This document shows positions 1 through 13,332 of a stretch of 64,000 nt of DNA, piece by piece. The stretch covers positions 13,443,001-13,507,000 of the forward strand of contig NC_090287.1 in assembly GCF_037392515.1 (NCBI RefSeq), written 5' to 3'. Each line of letters starts with the position of its first letter. Positions within the stretch are counted from its first letter, which is position 1. A model generated the notes under the pieces. It searched no databases. It was not told the origin of the DNA and was given only the letters and a program-made list of their open reading frames with translations. A program made the position numbers and the translations under genes. The stretch is from Haliotis asinina. Taxonomy: Eukaryota; Mollusca; Gastropoda; Lepetellida; Haliotidae.

Positions 1-598
1 TCCATGTCTTCATTTCATTGTAATGTTCATGCAAGTAACAACGGGAGACAGTAACACACTACAGAATCATTAAAGGCTTCAGTCATCGCACTGTAATGTA
101 CATGCAATGCAGAAGATGAGAGAAAGTGTTGACACAATCCAGCACGGCATCGAGGGATTCATTGCACACCTCATGTACTGAATTACCTGTGCAGTTGATT
201 ACACGGTATGAGAACAAGGCAGGCAGCTGTTACATGCAAGTATAATAATACACGTACATAAGTACTGTATCATCTGTAATTTCATAGCCTAATCTGAGGT
301 AAAATTCCAAAATTGTACTTCAATTTTAGGTGTATGATCTTACTGATATCGAATGTAATACGTTTGCGTCAGTCATCATCAAGCCATCATCGTTAAATCT
401 GAGATATTGACATATACTTAATGCATTACTTGCCTCCGCCAGACAGTCATTATGGGGATAATGGCGGAACGGGAATATGATAGAGAGACGGCAGAAACAT
501 TAGCCCGAGATATAGGAAGGAATGCAGAGGGGGTTGAAGAGAGCGAGGGGGATTTCGAGCAGCTGCAGCGTTTCTGTGAAGGAGGGGTGTGACTCGTG
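1..598. other. No gene seen
   Basis: AT-rich sequence; a purine-rich patch at about 480-590 leads into the minisatellite. Confidence 0.6.
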
Positions 599-1340
599 TT
601 ATGGCGTCTATGATTGTATGTGTGTGTGTCCTAAGTTGACAGGCACAACGATGTTATGGCCTCTGTGACTGTGTGTGTGTTATTGTGTTAAGTTGACAGG
701 CACAGCGGTGTTATGGCCTCCGTGGCACTATGTGTGTTATTGTGTTAAGCTGACAGGCACAGCGGTGTTATGGCCTCTGTGACTGTGTGTGTGTTATTGT
801 GTTAAGTTGACAGGCACAGCGGTGTTATGGCCTCCGTGGCACTATGTGTGTTATTGTGTTAAGCTGACAGGCACAGCGGTGTTATGGCCTCCGTGACACT
901 GTGTGTGTGTATTATTGTGTTAAGTTGACAGGCACAGCGGTGTTATGGCCTCCGTGGCACTGTGTGTGTGTTATTGTGTTAAGCTGACAGGCACAGCGGT
1001 GTTATGGCCTCCGTGACACTGTGTGTGTGTTATTGTGTTAAGTTGACAGGCACAGCGGTGTTATGGCCTCCCTGACACTGTGTGTGTTATTGTGTTAAGC
1101 TGACAGGCACAGCAGTGTTATGGCCTCCGTGACACTGTGTGTGTGTTATTGTGTTAAGTTGACAGGCACAGCGATGTTATGGCCTCCGTGGCACTGTGTG
1201 TGTTATTGTGTTAAGCTGACAGGCACAGCGGTGTTATGGCCTCCGTGACACTGTGTGTGTGTTATTGTGTTAAGCTGACAGGCACAGCGATGTTATGGCC
1301 TCCCTGACACTGTGTGTGTGTGTTACGTTGACAAACAGAA
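599..1340. repeat. 57-bp minisatellite, about 13 copies
   Basis: Units of 57-61 bp contain ttatggcctccgtg, tgtgttattgtgttaag and tgacaggcacagcggtg. Variants (aagttg or aagctg; gtggcac or gtgacactg) partly alternate, so the array grew partly as dimers. Decayed units continue to about 1710. Confidence 0.9.
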
Positions 1341-1608
1341 CAGTAGTGTGGCCTATGTAACTGTATGTGTTTGTGTGAGTGTGTGTGTGACCGTGTTACT
1401 CTCTCCCCCTGTGTGTGTGCGCGCGCACGTGCGTGTGTCTTAAGGTGACAGGCACAATGGTATATCTGTCTGCCTCTGTATCTGTATGCGTGTGGGTCTT
1501 GAGGTGACACGTGACAAGTGACAAGTACAACGACAGTGTGACCTCGGTAACTGTGCGTATGTGTGTGTGCTTGCATACGTGCGTGTGGATTCAGATGATA
1601 GGCACAGC

Positions 1609-1611
<3 letters not shown>

Positions 1612-1682
<71 letters not shown>
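1612..1682. repeat. TG microsatellite
   Basis: About 70 bp of uninterrupted TG inside the last decayed units of the minisatellite. It creates long spurious open frames on both strands (His-Thr or Cys-Val repeats). Confidence 0.95.
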
Positions 1683-1685
<3 letters not shown>

Positions 1686-1710
1686 GGGTCATAGGCACAT
1701 GCGTCTGTGG

Positions 1711-3633
1711 CATGCACGTACTTTAGTGGGAACGATGGGAAGGAAAGGTCAAATGTTGGCCCGTAGTGGGGGTGTGGTGGTAACCACCAGATTCACAATT
1801 CAGTGGACTCGATCTATAAAGAAGAGGAAATACACAAAAACAAAATTGAAATTAGTAGGAATAGACAAGGGCACGAGCGCATGTGTGGGTGATATTTGCT
1901 AGCAAGGGTGGAGGTGGGGAGGGAGTAGATAGACTGTACTGCCCTTGCGTCAGATAAAAAAAAAGATTGTGGATAGAAATAGAGAAAGGAAGATGTGAGA
2001 GAATGTCACGGAAATAATGTGAGAAAATATGCATAAATGCAGCAATTACATGCGAAAATTCCCTCCTAAATCATCTTATTGGTGTCGTAAAAGAGATGTG
2101 TTGAGAGGTGGCATGAGATTTAAAGAGGGAATCCCGCCTCCCCACTGGCCACAGCCCGTTTTATACTCTGAAGCTAATGTTCAGATCAGTAACACAAACA
2201 CTAACGATGAGCTTTAAGTTCCCGCACCGCTATCCGGGAATCCAATAACAACAACGGTTGAACGTGTGCAGCTCCACAATAACACGACTGTTACATTGAG
2301 CCAATGAAAGACTCTGCTGTCTAGCTTTGATAACACGGTCACCGAATTGCTATCTTCATTCTGACTTTACCAAGACTTAATTAATCCCACGGGGACTATC
2401 TCAACCAGACGAACAGAGGACTCAGATACATCGGTACAGATGCAAACTTCAGACGTAAACATTTTTTTGTCCGCCTGCACAAAAGATTCTGTTCAGCTCC
2501 TTGATAGATCTCTTGTGTCGTGAAAAACATGGGCTTACGATCTTAATTAACAAACTATTTTCCCGGCATAGGAAGGTGAAAGAAGGAAGCAAGACACGTC
2601 TATTTCTTTTTTTAATCCCCTACAATCTTTTGCAACGGGATCACAGTTCCTGAAATGGATTTTTGCTTTTAGCTCTCATAACATAAATGCTAAGGTATTT
2701 GACTGACAGATGTATATATCGACCCACTTTGTCACTGGCTTGAAGCGTTATTCGTTGTTAATGAAATAGATGGGTTTTCTTCTGTAAGTACACTTTTATG
2801 TTGTATGTGGAAATAAATATTTGTGTTGTGCTGCCAAATCAAAGATGTCAGAATCTTTCAATTCAGGATTCAAAGACATCAAACATGGCTTGTTCAAAGA
2901 TCTTGTATTCATTCCAGCTATTGATGGAACTTGCTTCCCTGTCTGTGTTCCCATGGCGATCCTGGTGATCCTAGATCTGAACACCCAAAAGGCCACTCGG
3001 TTCTAGTCGGATTTCATCGCTACATTCATATCTCGTGCAAAATATAGTAACGATAATGAATGAGAACGTTGTAAACCAAAAAACAGCAGATCATATCATA
3101 CCGAATTCCGAATGACGAGAAGTAGAAACTGGTTTTAACTGTTTGTTGTCATAGATAGTCGGTTACCACTGATATATTTTTCACAACCACTTGTTCTTTC
3201 CACTATACTGGTTGATGTTTTGGATTGAAATCCAAGAGTGAAGACTGGATAATCTCCCGTCGATCATCATCGAAATTCTTTAAATGCTGATGTCCTATTT
3301 TAAGTTCCATAAAATGGGTCTAACGTGACTGTTTGTTTTTCTAAAAAGATCATGTGTTGTGAATAATAGTCATGATCATCCTTTTTTTAAATGTGCCAAA
3401 TGAATGAAGCTTGTAACATGGTTCAAAAGCCTGAGAAAACATTGAGCTGCAGTTACCGGGTAGTGCTTGGTGGTTAAAGAAAGCACGGCACTGGTTCCAA
3501 AATGGTATCCCTGGTGATGTCCTATCGACAGGCCTGAGTGCGTCTGTATGATATGAGGCGACAGGGTGTCTGGTCACCTGTAACGTGGTTGCAGGAATTT
3601 GGAAAGATGACCACTCGAGTCCCCTCTGGCTTG
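1711..3633. other. No gene seen
   Basis: Open frames on both strands at 2796-3006 overlap each other and lack any motif. Confidence 0.55.
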
Positions 3634-3735
3634 CTATTCTCGAAACGTTCGTGGCCCTATTAACATTCCTAATGCATTGGCTACGATGAAAGTTCAGAAT
3701 TCTTAGAGCTACAACGTTCCTAGAATAAGGGCCCT
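3634..3735. mobile_element. MITE, family D
   Basis: About 100 bp with imperfect inverted ends (tattctcgaaacgttcgtgg at the left; the complement of cgttcctagaataaggg at the right). A homologous copy in the opposite orientation lies at 21346-21424. Confidence 0.5.
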
Positions 3736-5291
3736 GGTCTGTATGTTCATATCATGTGTTTCACGACCCTTCATTATGAAAAGGCAAACCCACTCTGTCG
3801 TACCCCAGTGTTAATATAGGCGGGATATTACACAATGTAACTTTAAAGCAGCAAGTGCCTCGTTCTTTTCATTACCTGATGAAAAAGTTTCTACACTTGG
3901 TCGAATTAGTTTTAAAAAAAATAACAGTCTTTTGGGTGAAATATATTTTTCCACATATGTTCAAATGAGTTTACTGTCATGAAATTGACCTACCCTTAAC
4001 TTTGGACCGCGTCATGTAACACTAAAAAGGATCATTGTCAAAGTAGACATTTTTTTTCAGATTTGATGTTTGGTTTGCATTTTGTGTTTGAAGAGTTTTT
4101 CTTTTTTGTGTATTAAATGTAATTTTGAGCTTACCGATTTCCGCCTGTTTGTAAAAAAACCCCGAACATTACATAAGAGTATTACTATGAAATGGGAAGA
4201 ACAAATGTTTAAAATATTTCGCCTGTTTGCACTGTTAAACATGTTTCAAATATTTGTGGCAGTTATATGTACGAAGTAGGTAAAATATTATCACACGACT
4301 CAAACTCCACTTCTCGGTTAGTGTCTACAACAATAACCTATACCAGCATCAAATTGGGAACAGTTGTAAATATCGCTTTGAAGATATTCGCAGTTAATGT
4401 CATCTTTACCGCATGCCAGGGAAAATTAGCTACCTGATTCTCATCACATTAAAGCTATGTTCATGGATGTTGAACTAATGAGGTTTTAACCGCCATGACG
4501 TACATTAGGTTATTTACTACACGTGGGGTCTTCTGACGTTGATGATAATTTAACAGCAGAGGGGTTCCTGGAATTCTGGCCCAGTTATCTGAACTCATCG
4601 GGTACCTCGCCGTAGTAATATGCATTTAATGGTTCGAGTCGTCGTATTTACGCTGTTCTGATGCGGACGTCTGAGAAGAGAATAGGATGAAGTTTTTTAT
4701 CAAAGAGCGAGTACTCTTCAAGGAGTGAATATGTCTGAAATGTGTGACACAGTCATATTACATTTTGTTTCATATTTCGCAAGGTCTGTGTTAAGTGTTA
4801 ATGATACAGCATGGATTATGATGTGCTTTATTTCATGACAGGTTGAATAACAACTTGCTATCTTCTCTTTTTAACGCGCTTCAGCGGTAATTCAGGCTCC
4901 TTCATAACTATACAGCGTTAATATCTTCCTTTAAGAATGTAGGGGTATTGGATTTACAAGATTCATAAAATGCAAATGATCACGCTAAGGAGGAAACCGA
5001 TGGTGAAGAGAAATTAAGAGAAAATGTGACAATATATTCCATTTCTTGTTTCATCCATGTTGATATAAACTAGAGGTCATAAGAAACGCCACTAAAATGA
5101 AAACGACTGCAAATTGTCAAAATAATTGTCATTCTGTTTGAAAATGGCTGAAAACATATCTCTTCCCAGTAAACATGTGAGCTTAAATTTCGTATTTTGT
5201 GAATAAAGACGAATTTACTCGAATAAAACGGAACCTGTGCATAAAGTTGCCCATATCAAAATAGGGTCTAAAAGCTAACCAGGTTTATTCT
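3736..5291. other. No gene seen
   Basis: Unique AT-rich DNA with no repeat family recognised. Confidence 0.55.
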
Positions 5292-5990
5292 TTGACATCA
5301 TTTTGATCGACTGACATGCCTCCTTTAACATCAGAGAAGTGGGAGATAGCAATAGGACCATGGGAAGCTGCTAATCTAGACTTGTCACACGTCTTCGACA
5401 GACTGCCAGTACTGCAGAGAGGCCAAAGAGTGGTAGACTGAAGGTCACCACCCAACAAGAAGTTGGGTATTTACGTGTATCTCACTTGAGGAACCGATAC
5501 GCCACTGTGACGTCATAAAGCGGGAACAACATTGCACATCCAGTTAGCAGAAAGACTGTGGTCAGTCGACTCCGTACCAATCGACCTTTCAAGGGCATGA
5601 CGTTGACGTGCCACCACCGACGTGCCAGATTGAGATGAACCAGGACTGTGCCACACTGGCAGCAGCGACACTGGCGAAGTGTGAACTTTGCTGACGTAGG
5701 CAAGTTCCAACTCGTCAAGATCTGTCCCCATTTGAGCACCTTTGGGAATAACTGGGACATCGTATTCGGAAACGCCAAAATCAGCCATTGACGGGGAGCG
5801 CTTAGGCAGGTGCCTTACTAAAGGAATGGTGTCGGATCACTAATCAAGAAGCGAGAAGACTCCGTTTGACGTCGGGTTCGGGCCTAAATCACTGCTAGGC
5901 ATTGCCACAACCGGTATTGAACAATATATGCTGCCCAGAAAGCTCCCAGTCGATTCTGCATCGGCGATCGAATGCCGGATAATGCAGCCC
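5292..5990 (+). pseudogene. Tc1-like transposase remnant
   Basis: A frame from 5316 begins MPPLTSEKWEIAIG, like the start of Tc1 helix-turn-helix domains. After frameshifts, a stretch at about 5520-5640 reads SRKTVVSRLR, RPFKGMTLT and HHRRARLR, typical of the second DNA-binding part. At about 5728-5780 SPFEHLWE, a stop, then LGHRIR match the C-terminal motif of Tc1 transposases (usually PIEHLWDxLGRRxR). The two ends are too close together, so most of the DDE catalytic core is deleted, and several stops interrupt the frame. Long open frames on the opposite strand here are shadows. Confidence 0.7.
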
Positions 5991-8900
5991 AGTGACATTC
6001 ATGTTATAATAGATCACAAGCTGCGTCGTTTATCTTCTTGTTTATATTAAATACTGTTGGTGAATGATTGCTTTTTACAATTAAACATACAATGTCACCA
6101 TAGTGTGCTTAAGCTTTGTTTTAGACCAGAAAAATTTTTGGTGGCGTTTCCTTTGGGAGCTATTGTATATATTACCTTTTCCCAGATAATACATTTACAT
6201 TATCTAGGGCGATACTGGCGAAATGGAATGTACCCCACATTTTTGAATGGTATAAATCAAGACTGGGGTACAACAGAGTCATGGACCCCATAATATGCAC
6301 TTACAGACCCGAGGGCAGTCGAGTGGTCATCTTTCCAAATTACAGATGATCATATCTCTAGAATACACAGTCGTCCAACTTCTAGATGTGCTTTTACGAA
6401 ATCAATTGTAATTCTTGACAAATATTCACCGAGTTAATGAATATTAGAAAACATTACATCAGTGCATGTCTTACTACAACCACAGCTTAGTATAACCGCA
6501 ACCACACTCAGAGAATTACTCATGCCGACGTACCAATGTATGATCACCGCATTAACACCTACCTTTCCCAGTCATAACGATCTTTTATGTTAAAACAAAT
6601 ATAGGTGTGCCATCTACTACACAGATCTTTAAGCAACCAACTGGACATATTTAATATTAACTCGCAGCATTAATAATTGTGTTTCATAAAATATCATCAT
6701 ATTTATTACTGAACCATCTGTAGACCGTAACGTCACTGCCGTCGTCGCCAGCCAGAGATATCAGTGGGTCTAGCGAGGAACATGAAATGTAATAACTCTG
6801 GTCGTTATTTTTTATAATGACGACAGTTATATTTTTTATCCATAACTAATAATGATTAAATGCTGGAACTAATCTATTAGTACGTTATTAGTATCGATTC
6901 CAGTGAAGTACGACTACGTAAAGTACAGTACGCTTTGTTCTAATGATGATTAGACAGTTATTATTTCAACTTCAAAAGTGGTATGTTAGAGGCAAACAAA
7001 CAAGACTGCGGTTTGGATGGGATTAACGATAATTCAAACATTTATTCAGGAATATTAGTTACGAACGACAATTAATCTTTTGGTACTTACGGTCATCTTT
7101 CACATCGCATGTTAGACTGGTATGTTTGCCGACAGCGTAATTGCCATCAGTAAACAAATTTACAGCGAAGATGTTGCCCATGGAACTATCTACTGATTAA
7201 TGAAACTTTAGAAGTTGGATTTGGATCGCATCTATTTCCAGTGCCAGCGTCAGACCCTCTGTGCTCGGACTAGACACTTTACATAGGTCTTCTTTGCCTT
7301 GCTCGTAATGAAGTCAAAACGCGTTTAATATGTCAAGAAATATTTAAATCATTTTTCTAAAGACTAACCCCTTTTTAAATCCTTGGCTAACATGACGCCA
7401 TTATAGTGAGATGCAGAATTATATATATGATTCGGGTTTTTTTCTGTTATAAAATCCCATTACCAGACCTGTCTTGGTAATTGTACTCTGTGCTACCAGA
7501 GAGCCCCGGTGCAAGAATGCTTGTGTTTTCAGGTTATCTGTAATGAGTCATAAAGGAGGGGTTTGAGAGCGAAATACTTGCTACCGAGTATCGCAAACCG
7601 TATAATTAGTGATGCAATTCCACTGAATAATCCCATTGAATTCCGACATGGCACAGCTGATTAATGGACACAGAATTCCAAACGCCGAGTGCATGGAAAC
7701 AGCTCTTAGGATGAATGAGTACAAAATTCCTTCAGATCCTCAATAGCTGATCATGTCTCCATGGAGTATACTTGAAATGAATAGAATTCTAACAGGCATC
7801 TTTTGCTTGGAATCCATAGACCACTTATGCAGAATGGGTGAAATCTGTAATTAATATATTTTGTTTGGAATCCATAGACCACTTATGCAGAATGGGTGAA
7901 ATCTGTAATAATTTATTATTAATATCTACTTCGATTCATATTGTCTACACAAGATGAACTTCTGAAAGGAGTGCAGCGGAATTCCCTATGATGTTGCCCA
8001 GTGGTAGGGTGTAGAGTTGCACTTGTATAGAGTTACGGTCCTTGATTGTACCAGGACACACTTAGCCTTGTTTCAAATTTGGTACTCTCGAATTTCAACC
8101 AAATATGCGAGTTCAGTGAGAAATGTAATTTAAATGATGCTCAATGGTACGTTCCAACTAAACTCACTTGAATGACAGAATGTATCAATGCTGAATATCC
8201 AACGTTTTCGCTAGTGAAAATATAAATGAAATTCACACCTCTCGATCCAGTTACTCTATCGTGGATGTATTGTAGCTACACTGTCTCTAAGACAACATCT
8301 ATACAACTGTATCATTACGTATTACAGTATGAAGTATAAGTGTTTTCATTACAACGTGCGAAACTTCACGACGTCGTTGACTTCCCCCGTGGATTTAGAT
8401 GAAACTAGTGATCGATAGTGTAGCACACTCTGTCACAAAATGGTGAAGCACTAAAAGTCTGTTCAAAGTTGAGAGTTGACCTAAGCTTGAATGAACAAGC
8501 AACACATATGCCCTGACTCAGAAATTTGAAATCAATGAACCCTCAATGACCACCGAACATCTAAAAAAATGCCGAGACTCCAATCGAATTAGTTACATGG
8601 CTCTCTTGAGAGCAAAAACAGGTTGTTCCAAGCCTATCATTGACCTTTTTGCAGCGTGTTTTCCAACAGAAAATGCATCTGTACGACTTCCCGAACCAGA
8701 CAAGATCCTAAATGACATCTCGGTGGACCAGTTCCATTTTCAGCTTCAGAGCCTCAGACACTGCCCATGACCAAAAGAAACTGTCTTAAATTGGCTAAAT
8801 GGCTCCTGTTTGTGCCACATGGTTCAATCCGTTCCGTCAAATCAGTTTCTTTCATTGGTTTTCTCCTCTATGCCATCATCAGACTGTTCTTACGAAGGAG

Positions 8901-9469
8901 ACGAGAGGCGCCATCTAATCGCTTGGAATGTTGAGACTGCCTGACTTGATACAGTCATGTTAGCCAACGAGCATCGAGAATCACGTACCGTGGATTCCAA
9001 GATCACACTTGAGATGAGATCACTTGACTATCTGTGGTGTTTTTCTATGTTATCGGTGTAGGTTTGATGGCTATTGATAACAGATACCTTTGAAAGTTTG
9101 GGGTCTTTCACATTCATTATCAAATCTAAATGGATTTCATGCTTATCTTACAATGTCGATTGCTTCGTTGGGTTATTTGCCGATTTATCCGTCTATCAGT
9201 TTATTTATAAACCATCTGTTAATTTGTGCAAACACGCGAGTCTTGTTCTCGCGATACTGAATGTGCTTGGCTCTACTAAAACTTCCTACCGTATCCAACT
9301 CTTATCACGTATTTATGAATCAATGTTACATAATGACCAACCTTTATGTTCTCGAAACTGTTGAGCATCTGACAAACAGTTTGCACCTCTTTTAAGCTTG
9401 CCGTGCAGGTCAGTTGTTTACCTGGCAAAGACCCACGGGAATGAAAGGAGTGAAGGAGTGCTGTTGTGC
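5991..9469. other. No gene seen, apart from the 58-bp duplication
   Basis: Short frames such as 6057-6293 and 8546-8770 have no supporting motif. Confidence 0.5.
7807..7915. repeat. 58-bp direct duplication
   Basis: ttggaatccatagaccactt and 30 further bases recur 58 bp later almost without change, indicating a recent tandem duplication. Confidence 0.9.
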
Positions 9470-9920
9470 TGTTCACGTACTGTCACGGGTAGAACTGGGA
9501 CGGGTAGGAAAAAATGGAATCGAGTACCTGCATGTACGTACCCGAATCGGAATCGAGTACCCGGAAATGTAAGGAATACAGCATTTCTGTCAACTACATG
9601 AATATTCAGTCAAGAGTTGACAGATATTATTACAGAAATCGTGAAAGGGTGGCAATAAGACATTTAAACAAATCTATTCTTAGTTTTTTTTAGATTCACG
9701 TCTGTTCAACCAATATAAAGACTAACGCCGTTACTAACGTTCCTTGTCAAAAACAAAGTCATCAGTCGGACACTACCAATGATGTAAATGCGTGCCACAT
9801 CTGTTATGAAAAGACAGGTTATTATCTGCCCTTTTCATTACAGAGTTCTCTCCCTTCCCGGGTACTCGAATCCAGCCGTACCCGACCCGGTTTCGAGTAC
9901 CCGAGTCACGGTAAACAATA
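9470..9920. repeat. Pair of gtacccga-rich inverted segments
   Basis: Segments at 9480-9565 (cgggtagg, acccgaatcggaatcgagta) and 9855-9915 (gggtactcgaatcc, gacccggtttcgagtaccc) are rich in the same words in both orientations. It may be a small inverted-repeat transposon, but the ends are not clear. Confidence 0.35.
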
Positions 9921-10224
9921 CTGTGATAATCAGTTGTATGGGTGCATTGTCACTGTTGTCCCATAATAAAGCCATGCAGTCTCAAAGAATTCACTTGACG
10001 TTCTGAAGACCTACAATGCCTGGGAATCCAGAACACATACTACTCAAAAGAAGTTAGAGAAAGAAATAAATTTTGCGCGTCACTGTACGAATGGATTACT
10101 TTTCGCTTCCCATGAAAAAGCTATTAGTTTTCAGTTTATAAGAAGCTTCATTTTTCACACATCCGTCTAAAGGGTTGGGCGTCGTCCTGTCGAGCAGAAG
10201 GTCAGAAATTCGATTCCGTTTGCG

Positions 10225-10400
10225 TCATACAAAAAGTGGATGGTAGGGTGGTCTAGAGTGTGAAGCGTTCGCTCGTCAGACCGAAGGCCCGGGTTCGTTT
10301 CCTGAAATAAGTACATTGTGTGAAGCCTATTTCTGGTGTCCCCCATCGTGATGTTGCCGGAGTACTGATACTAACGGCGTAAGTAAAACGCTGGTCGGCT
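10225..10400 (+). mobile_element. SINE family B (tRNA-derived)
   Basis: A tRNA-like head with B-box cccgggttcgtttcc precedes the family body (tgtgaagcctatttctggtg, then gatgttgccgg). A second tRNA-like stretch with agaaattcgattccg precedes it. Confidence 0.55.
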
Positions 10401-11753
10401 ACAACTTGAAATGTAAAATGTACCGAGAGAGAGAGAGAGAGCATTTCATCCCACGTCAGATGTTCACAACCAGCTCGTAACCTGCCTTAACAGCTCACTT
10501 TTTTTCTTCTCAGTTAGTGTGCATGTATGTCTATCTTCGTGTGTATTTATGTTTAATCTGCCTAATGTCTGACAGCAAGTGGTTCTACCTGCCATTTCGT
10601 GATCCATTTACTTGTTCATTTACAGCAGGCTATAGACCATAGTAAAAACGTAGAACTTCTTTTATCTTTCACATAACTGACGGTAACCTAGTGACTGTTT
10701 GTCAGAAACGCTTACAGTAATGGCAGAAACTTCGGTTGAAAACGTTGAGGATATAATGAAACAGGAAAGCTTGTAATTAAACTGCAAGAAATCTTTGAAA
10801 AGAAAGTTGTTTTGTTAATAATGCCAACATGACCCGAGAGCTATCGCCAAAAAATAACTGCGAGCATTAACAGTTAATCAATCAGAAATGAAAGTGTGAA
10901 ATTCGGATTTACTCTTGAAAATTATTTCACTTCAATTAACTTTTTCGTGCACTGCGTTATAAAATGTCTCTGAGACATAAACGAAAATTCCTTGTTTTAT
11001 GCCTGTAATAGCCAAGGAATGTAATTTCTATGCAGAAATGTAAAAGTTACGGAAGACGCTCATTTTGTTTTCTTATAACCGACTGAGCTATTCCATTCCG
11101 GTCTAATTCATATAATCTGGATATAATGCTTCGTATAATGATTCAATCAATTTCTAATTTTCTTTTTTGTGCTTCTCAGCATGTACGTCTCAGGTTGAAA
11201 CCGTGTCATAAATATCACCCCATGTTTGATGTTCGGGAAGCTGGCTTACCAACAGGATTAAACCGACTCTTTCCCTATGTGAGGATTATTGAAGTAACCA
11301 AACTGGCCATATTCTAGCTTAAATGTTGCCAAATGTATAAACACAAAAGAACACCTACATTACATGCATTAACTTTGGGTTGTGAACTGATTATCCGTCA
11401 CGAGAAACTCCATTCCGTAATCCCTGACAGAAGATCCATCACTGAAAACATGAAAGTAGTGTTTTCTTCTTTTTTTCCTTCGTGTTCTTCCTATTGCTAT
11501 TGTCAATTTTCTTTGTTTGGACAAAGAAGAAATAATGAATAAATATAACAAATAATAAAAATAAAAATAAAATAAAATAAAAAAGCCTAGAGCATGTTAA
11601 TTTATGTTGCATCACTCTGATGACATATATATTTTCGAGCAATGTGAAACATATACAGTGCAACAGTGCATTTTGACCTCATGTGGTAGGAGAGAAACGT
11701 CTTTCACATGTTTTTGTTTGACGAGAGTATCAATGGAAGAAAAGGCAAACCCA
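10401..11753. other. No gene seen
   Basis: A GA dinucleotide run at about 10428-10441 and an A-rich tract at 11545-11583 are the only structures noted. Confidence 0.5.
11545..11583. repeat. (AAAAT)n-like A-rich tract
   Basis: Repeats of aataaaa and aaaat over about 40 bp. Confidence 0.8.
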
Positions 11754-13119
11754 GGGCCTAGATTTTCGAAGCTCTCTTAGAGCTAAATTAGTCGAAAGTT
11801 AAAAGTCACATGCAACCAAAAAATCAAACATAATTAAAACACATTTATCACTTATTCATGACATATTATATACATTGCTGCTTTTAAAAAAACAAATAAA
11901 CAAAATTATAAGCGTACAATCGCGATTCAAAAGTGCAATATTTTGTACTTGGGCTTACTTCCCCCGAAACGAAGCCCTCGGGAGACCGAACCCAGTCATA
12001 GCGGTTGGATATGCACTCAAGTGTAACGACGGCTCCCGATTGGCTGTTTCATTTGCTGATATGCTGAGGGTTCATTGTGTATACAGACAGATGATCTGTT
12101 TTAGACGCATGGCGAGTCACAAGAAAGGAAGATACTTTATGGATAACAACTTCTTTTTGTGTACTTGATGCGTCGTTTCAGCATGGATTCATATACTGTT
12201 GTCAAACAAAATCATATACACGAAAAGAAGTTTTTATTCATGAAGAATGTATATAGAGATGTTGGGTTTAGAAAATACATGATCTCTGAATTTTCGATCC
12301 AATAAAACATCATGTCAGTAGAGACAGTAAACTACTGCGTGGCTGGAATCTGTCATTCGTCCAAGTACAAAGCAGGACTTGAAACTGACAAGAGTTTGCA
12401 TAAGTTTCCGTCAGATCCAGTCATCCGAAAAAATGGATGTAATTTGTTTGCAACCCACAGACATAAAAACTTGTCATGTGTATCACACGTGCCTAATTAC
12501 ATAATATGGCAGACACGGGACTCGGGTGCACGAGTCATAAATCAACTTATTTTCTTTATGTCGTATAGTCTTGTAGGTGTTAAGTTCAAATTGCACGTGG
12601 TCAATGATTGAAGCTGTGTATTGCATGTTGTCTTTAGCAGACAGGCAGACAGACATATAGGTGTGAATAAACCAGACACTGAGCTTTCTCTGTGACAGAG
12701 ACTGCTTACCACCATCAACAAGTTGTTTTACGTAACGAGTAGAATATTTACTTGTTTGTGTACACAACCTAGATTAGACTACTGCTCACGACCTCTGACG
12801 CTGGGCATGCATACTGTTTCAAGCTCCGCGAACCTATTCACTGCGCATGGACGCAGCGCAACACAGCTGTTGAAACCAGTTTTCCCCCCAGCGCTGGGGG
12901 GAATTTAGTGAAACGTTTGAACTCCGATTTCGTGGGCTTTTTTTCGTGGCGTTTTTTTTCAACTTTATAGTTTGAATTGGCATTTGTTATGATTTGTTTC
13001 AGTAAGTGCATACCGAAAGGTACCAGAATCTGCAAAGTTGTGTTTTACGTTGCATGTGACCTTTAATGTTAATGACTGGCACTAACTATTACCTTAGCTC
13101 TAAGAGAGCTTCGAAAATC
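11754..13119. mobile_element. DNA transposon remnant with terminal inverted repeats and a THAP fragment
   Basis: The 25-bp repeat at 11761-11785 is perfectly inverted at 13095-13119. Inside, a second inverted match (aagtcacatgcaac near 11803; reverse complement near 13052) lengthens the ends to about 60 bp. The repeat contains the small palindrome agctctcttagagct. The interior carries a broken THAP-domain frame. THAP domains occur in transposases of P and Kolobok elements and in host proteins. No target-site duplication is clear. Confidence 0.6.
12312..12480 (+). pseudogene. THAP zinc-finger fragment, frameshifted
   Basis: The frame has C-x4-C near its start (YCVAGIC) and LHKFPSDPVIRK, matching the first half of THAP (C2CH) DNA-binding domains. 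After RK the conserved tryptophan appears only in the next frame (tgg at about 12434), so a one-base loss in a run of six A is likely. The distal C-x2-H pair is missing. It lies inside the inverted-repeat element and is probably its decayed transposase. Confidence 0.5.
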
Positions 13120-13332
13120 AAAATTGGAGTTAGCTCACCGAATTGCAATAAAGATTAGATGGATACGCAAGTGAGGTGTACAATAGGCTATACTAACTCC
13201 AACCGTCAATCGTCATCAACTGTGTTCAAGCCTTAACACTGTGGCATCTCAGTAATCCATTTTTTGTATATCAGATCCTTGGTGGACCACGTGGGACAGA
13301 AATCACGACATTGACTATCTGACGTGTTTTAA

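Noticed and set aside
1262..1902. Long frames with His-Thr or Cys-Val repeats
   Set aside because: Translation of the TG microsatellite on either strand.
5482..5788. Two minus-strand frames of about 95 residues
   Set aside because: Antisense to the Tc1-like transposase relic, whose motifs read on the plus strand.
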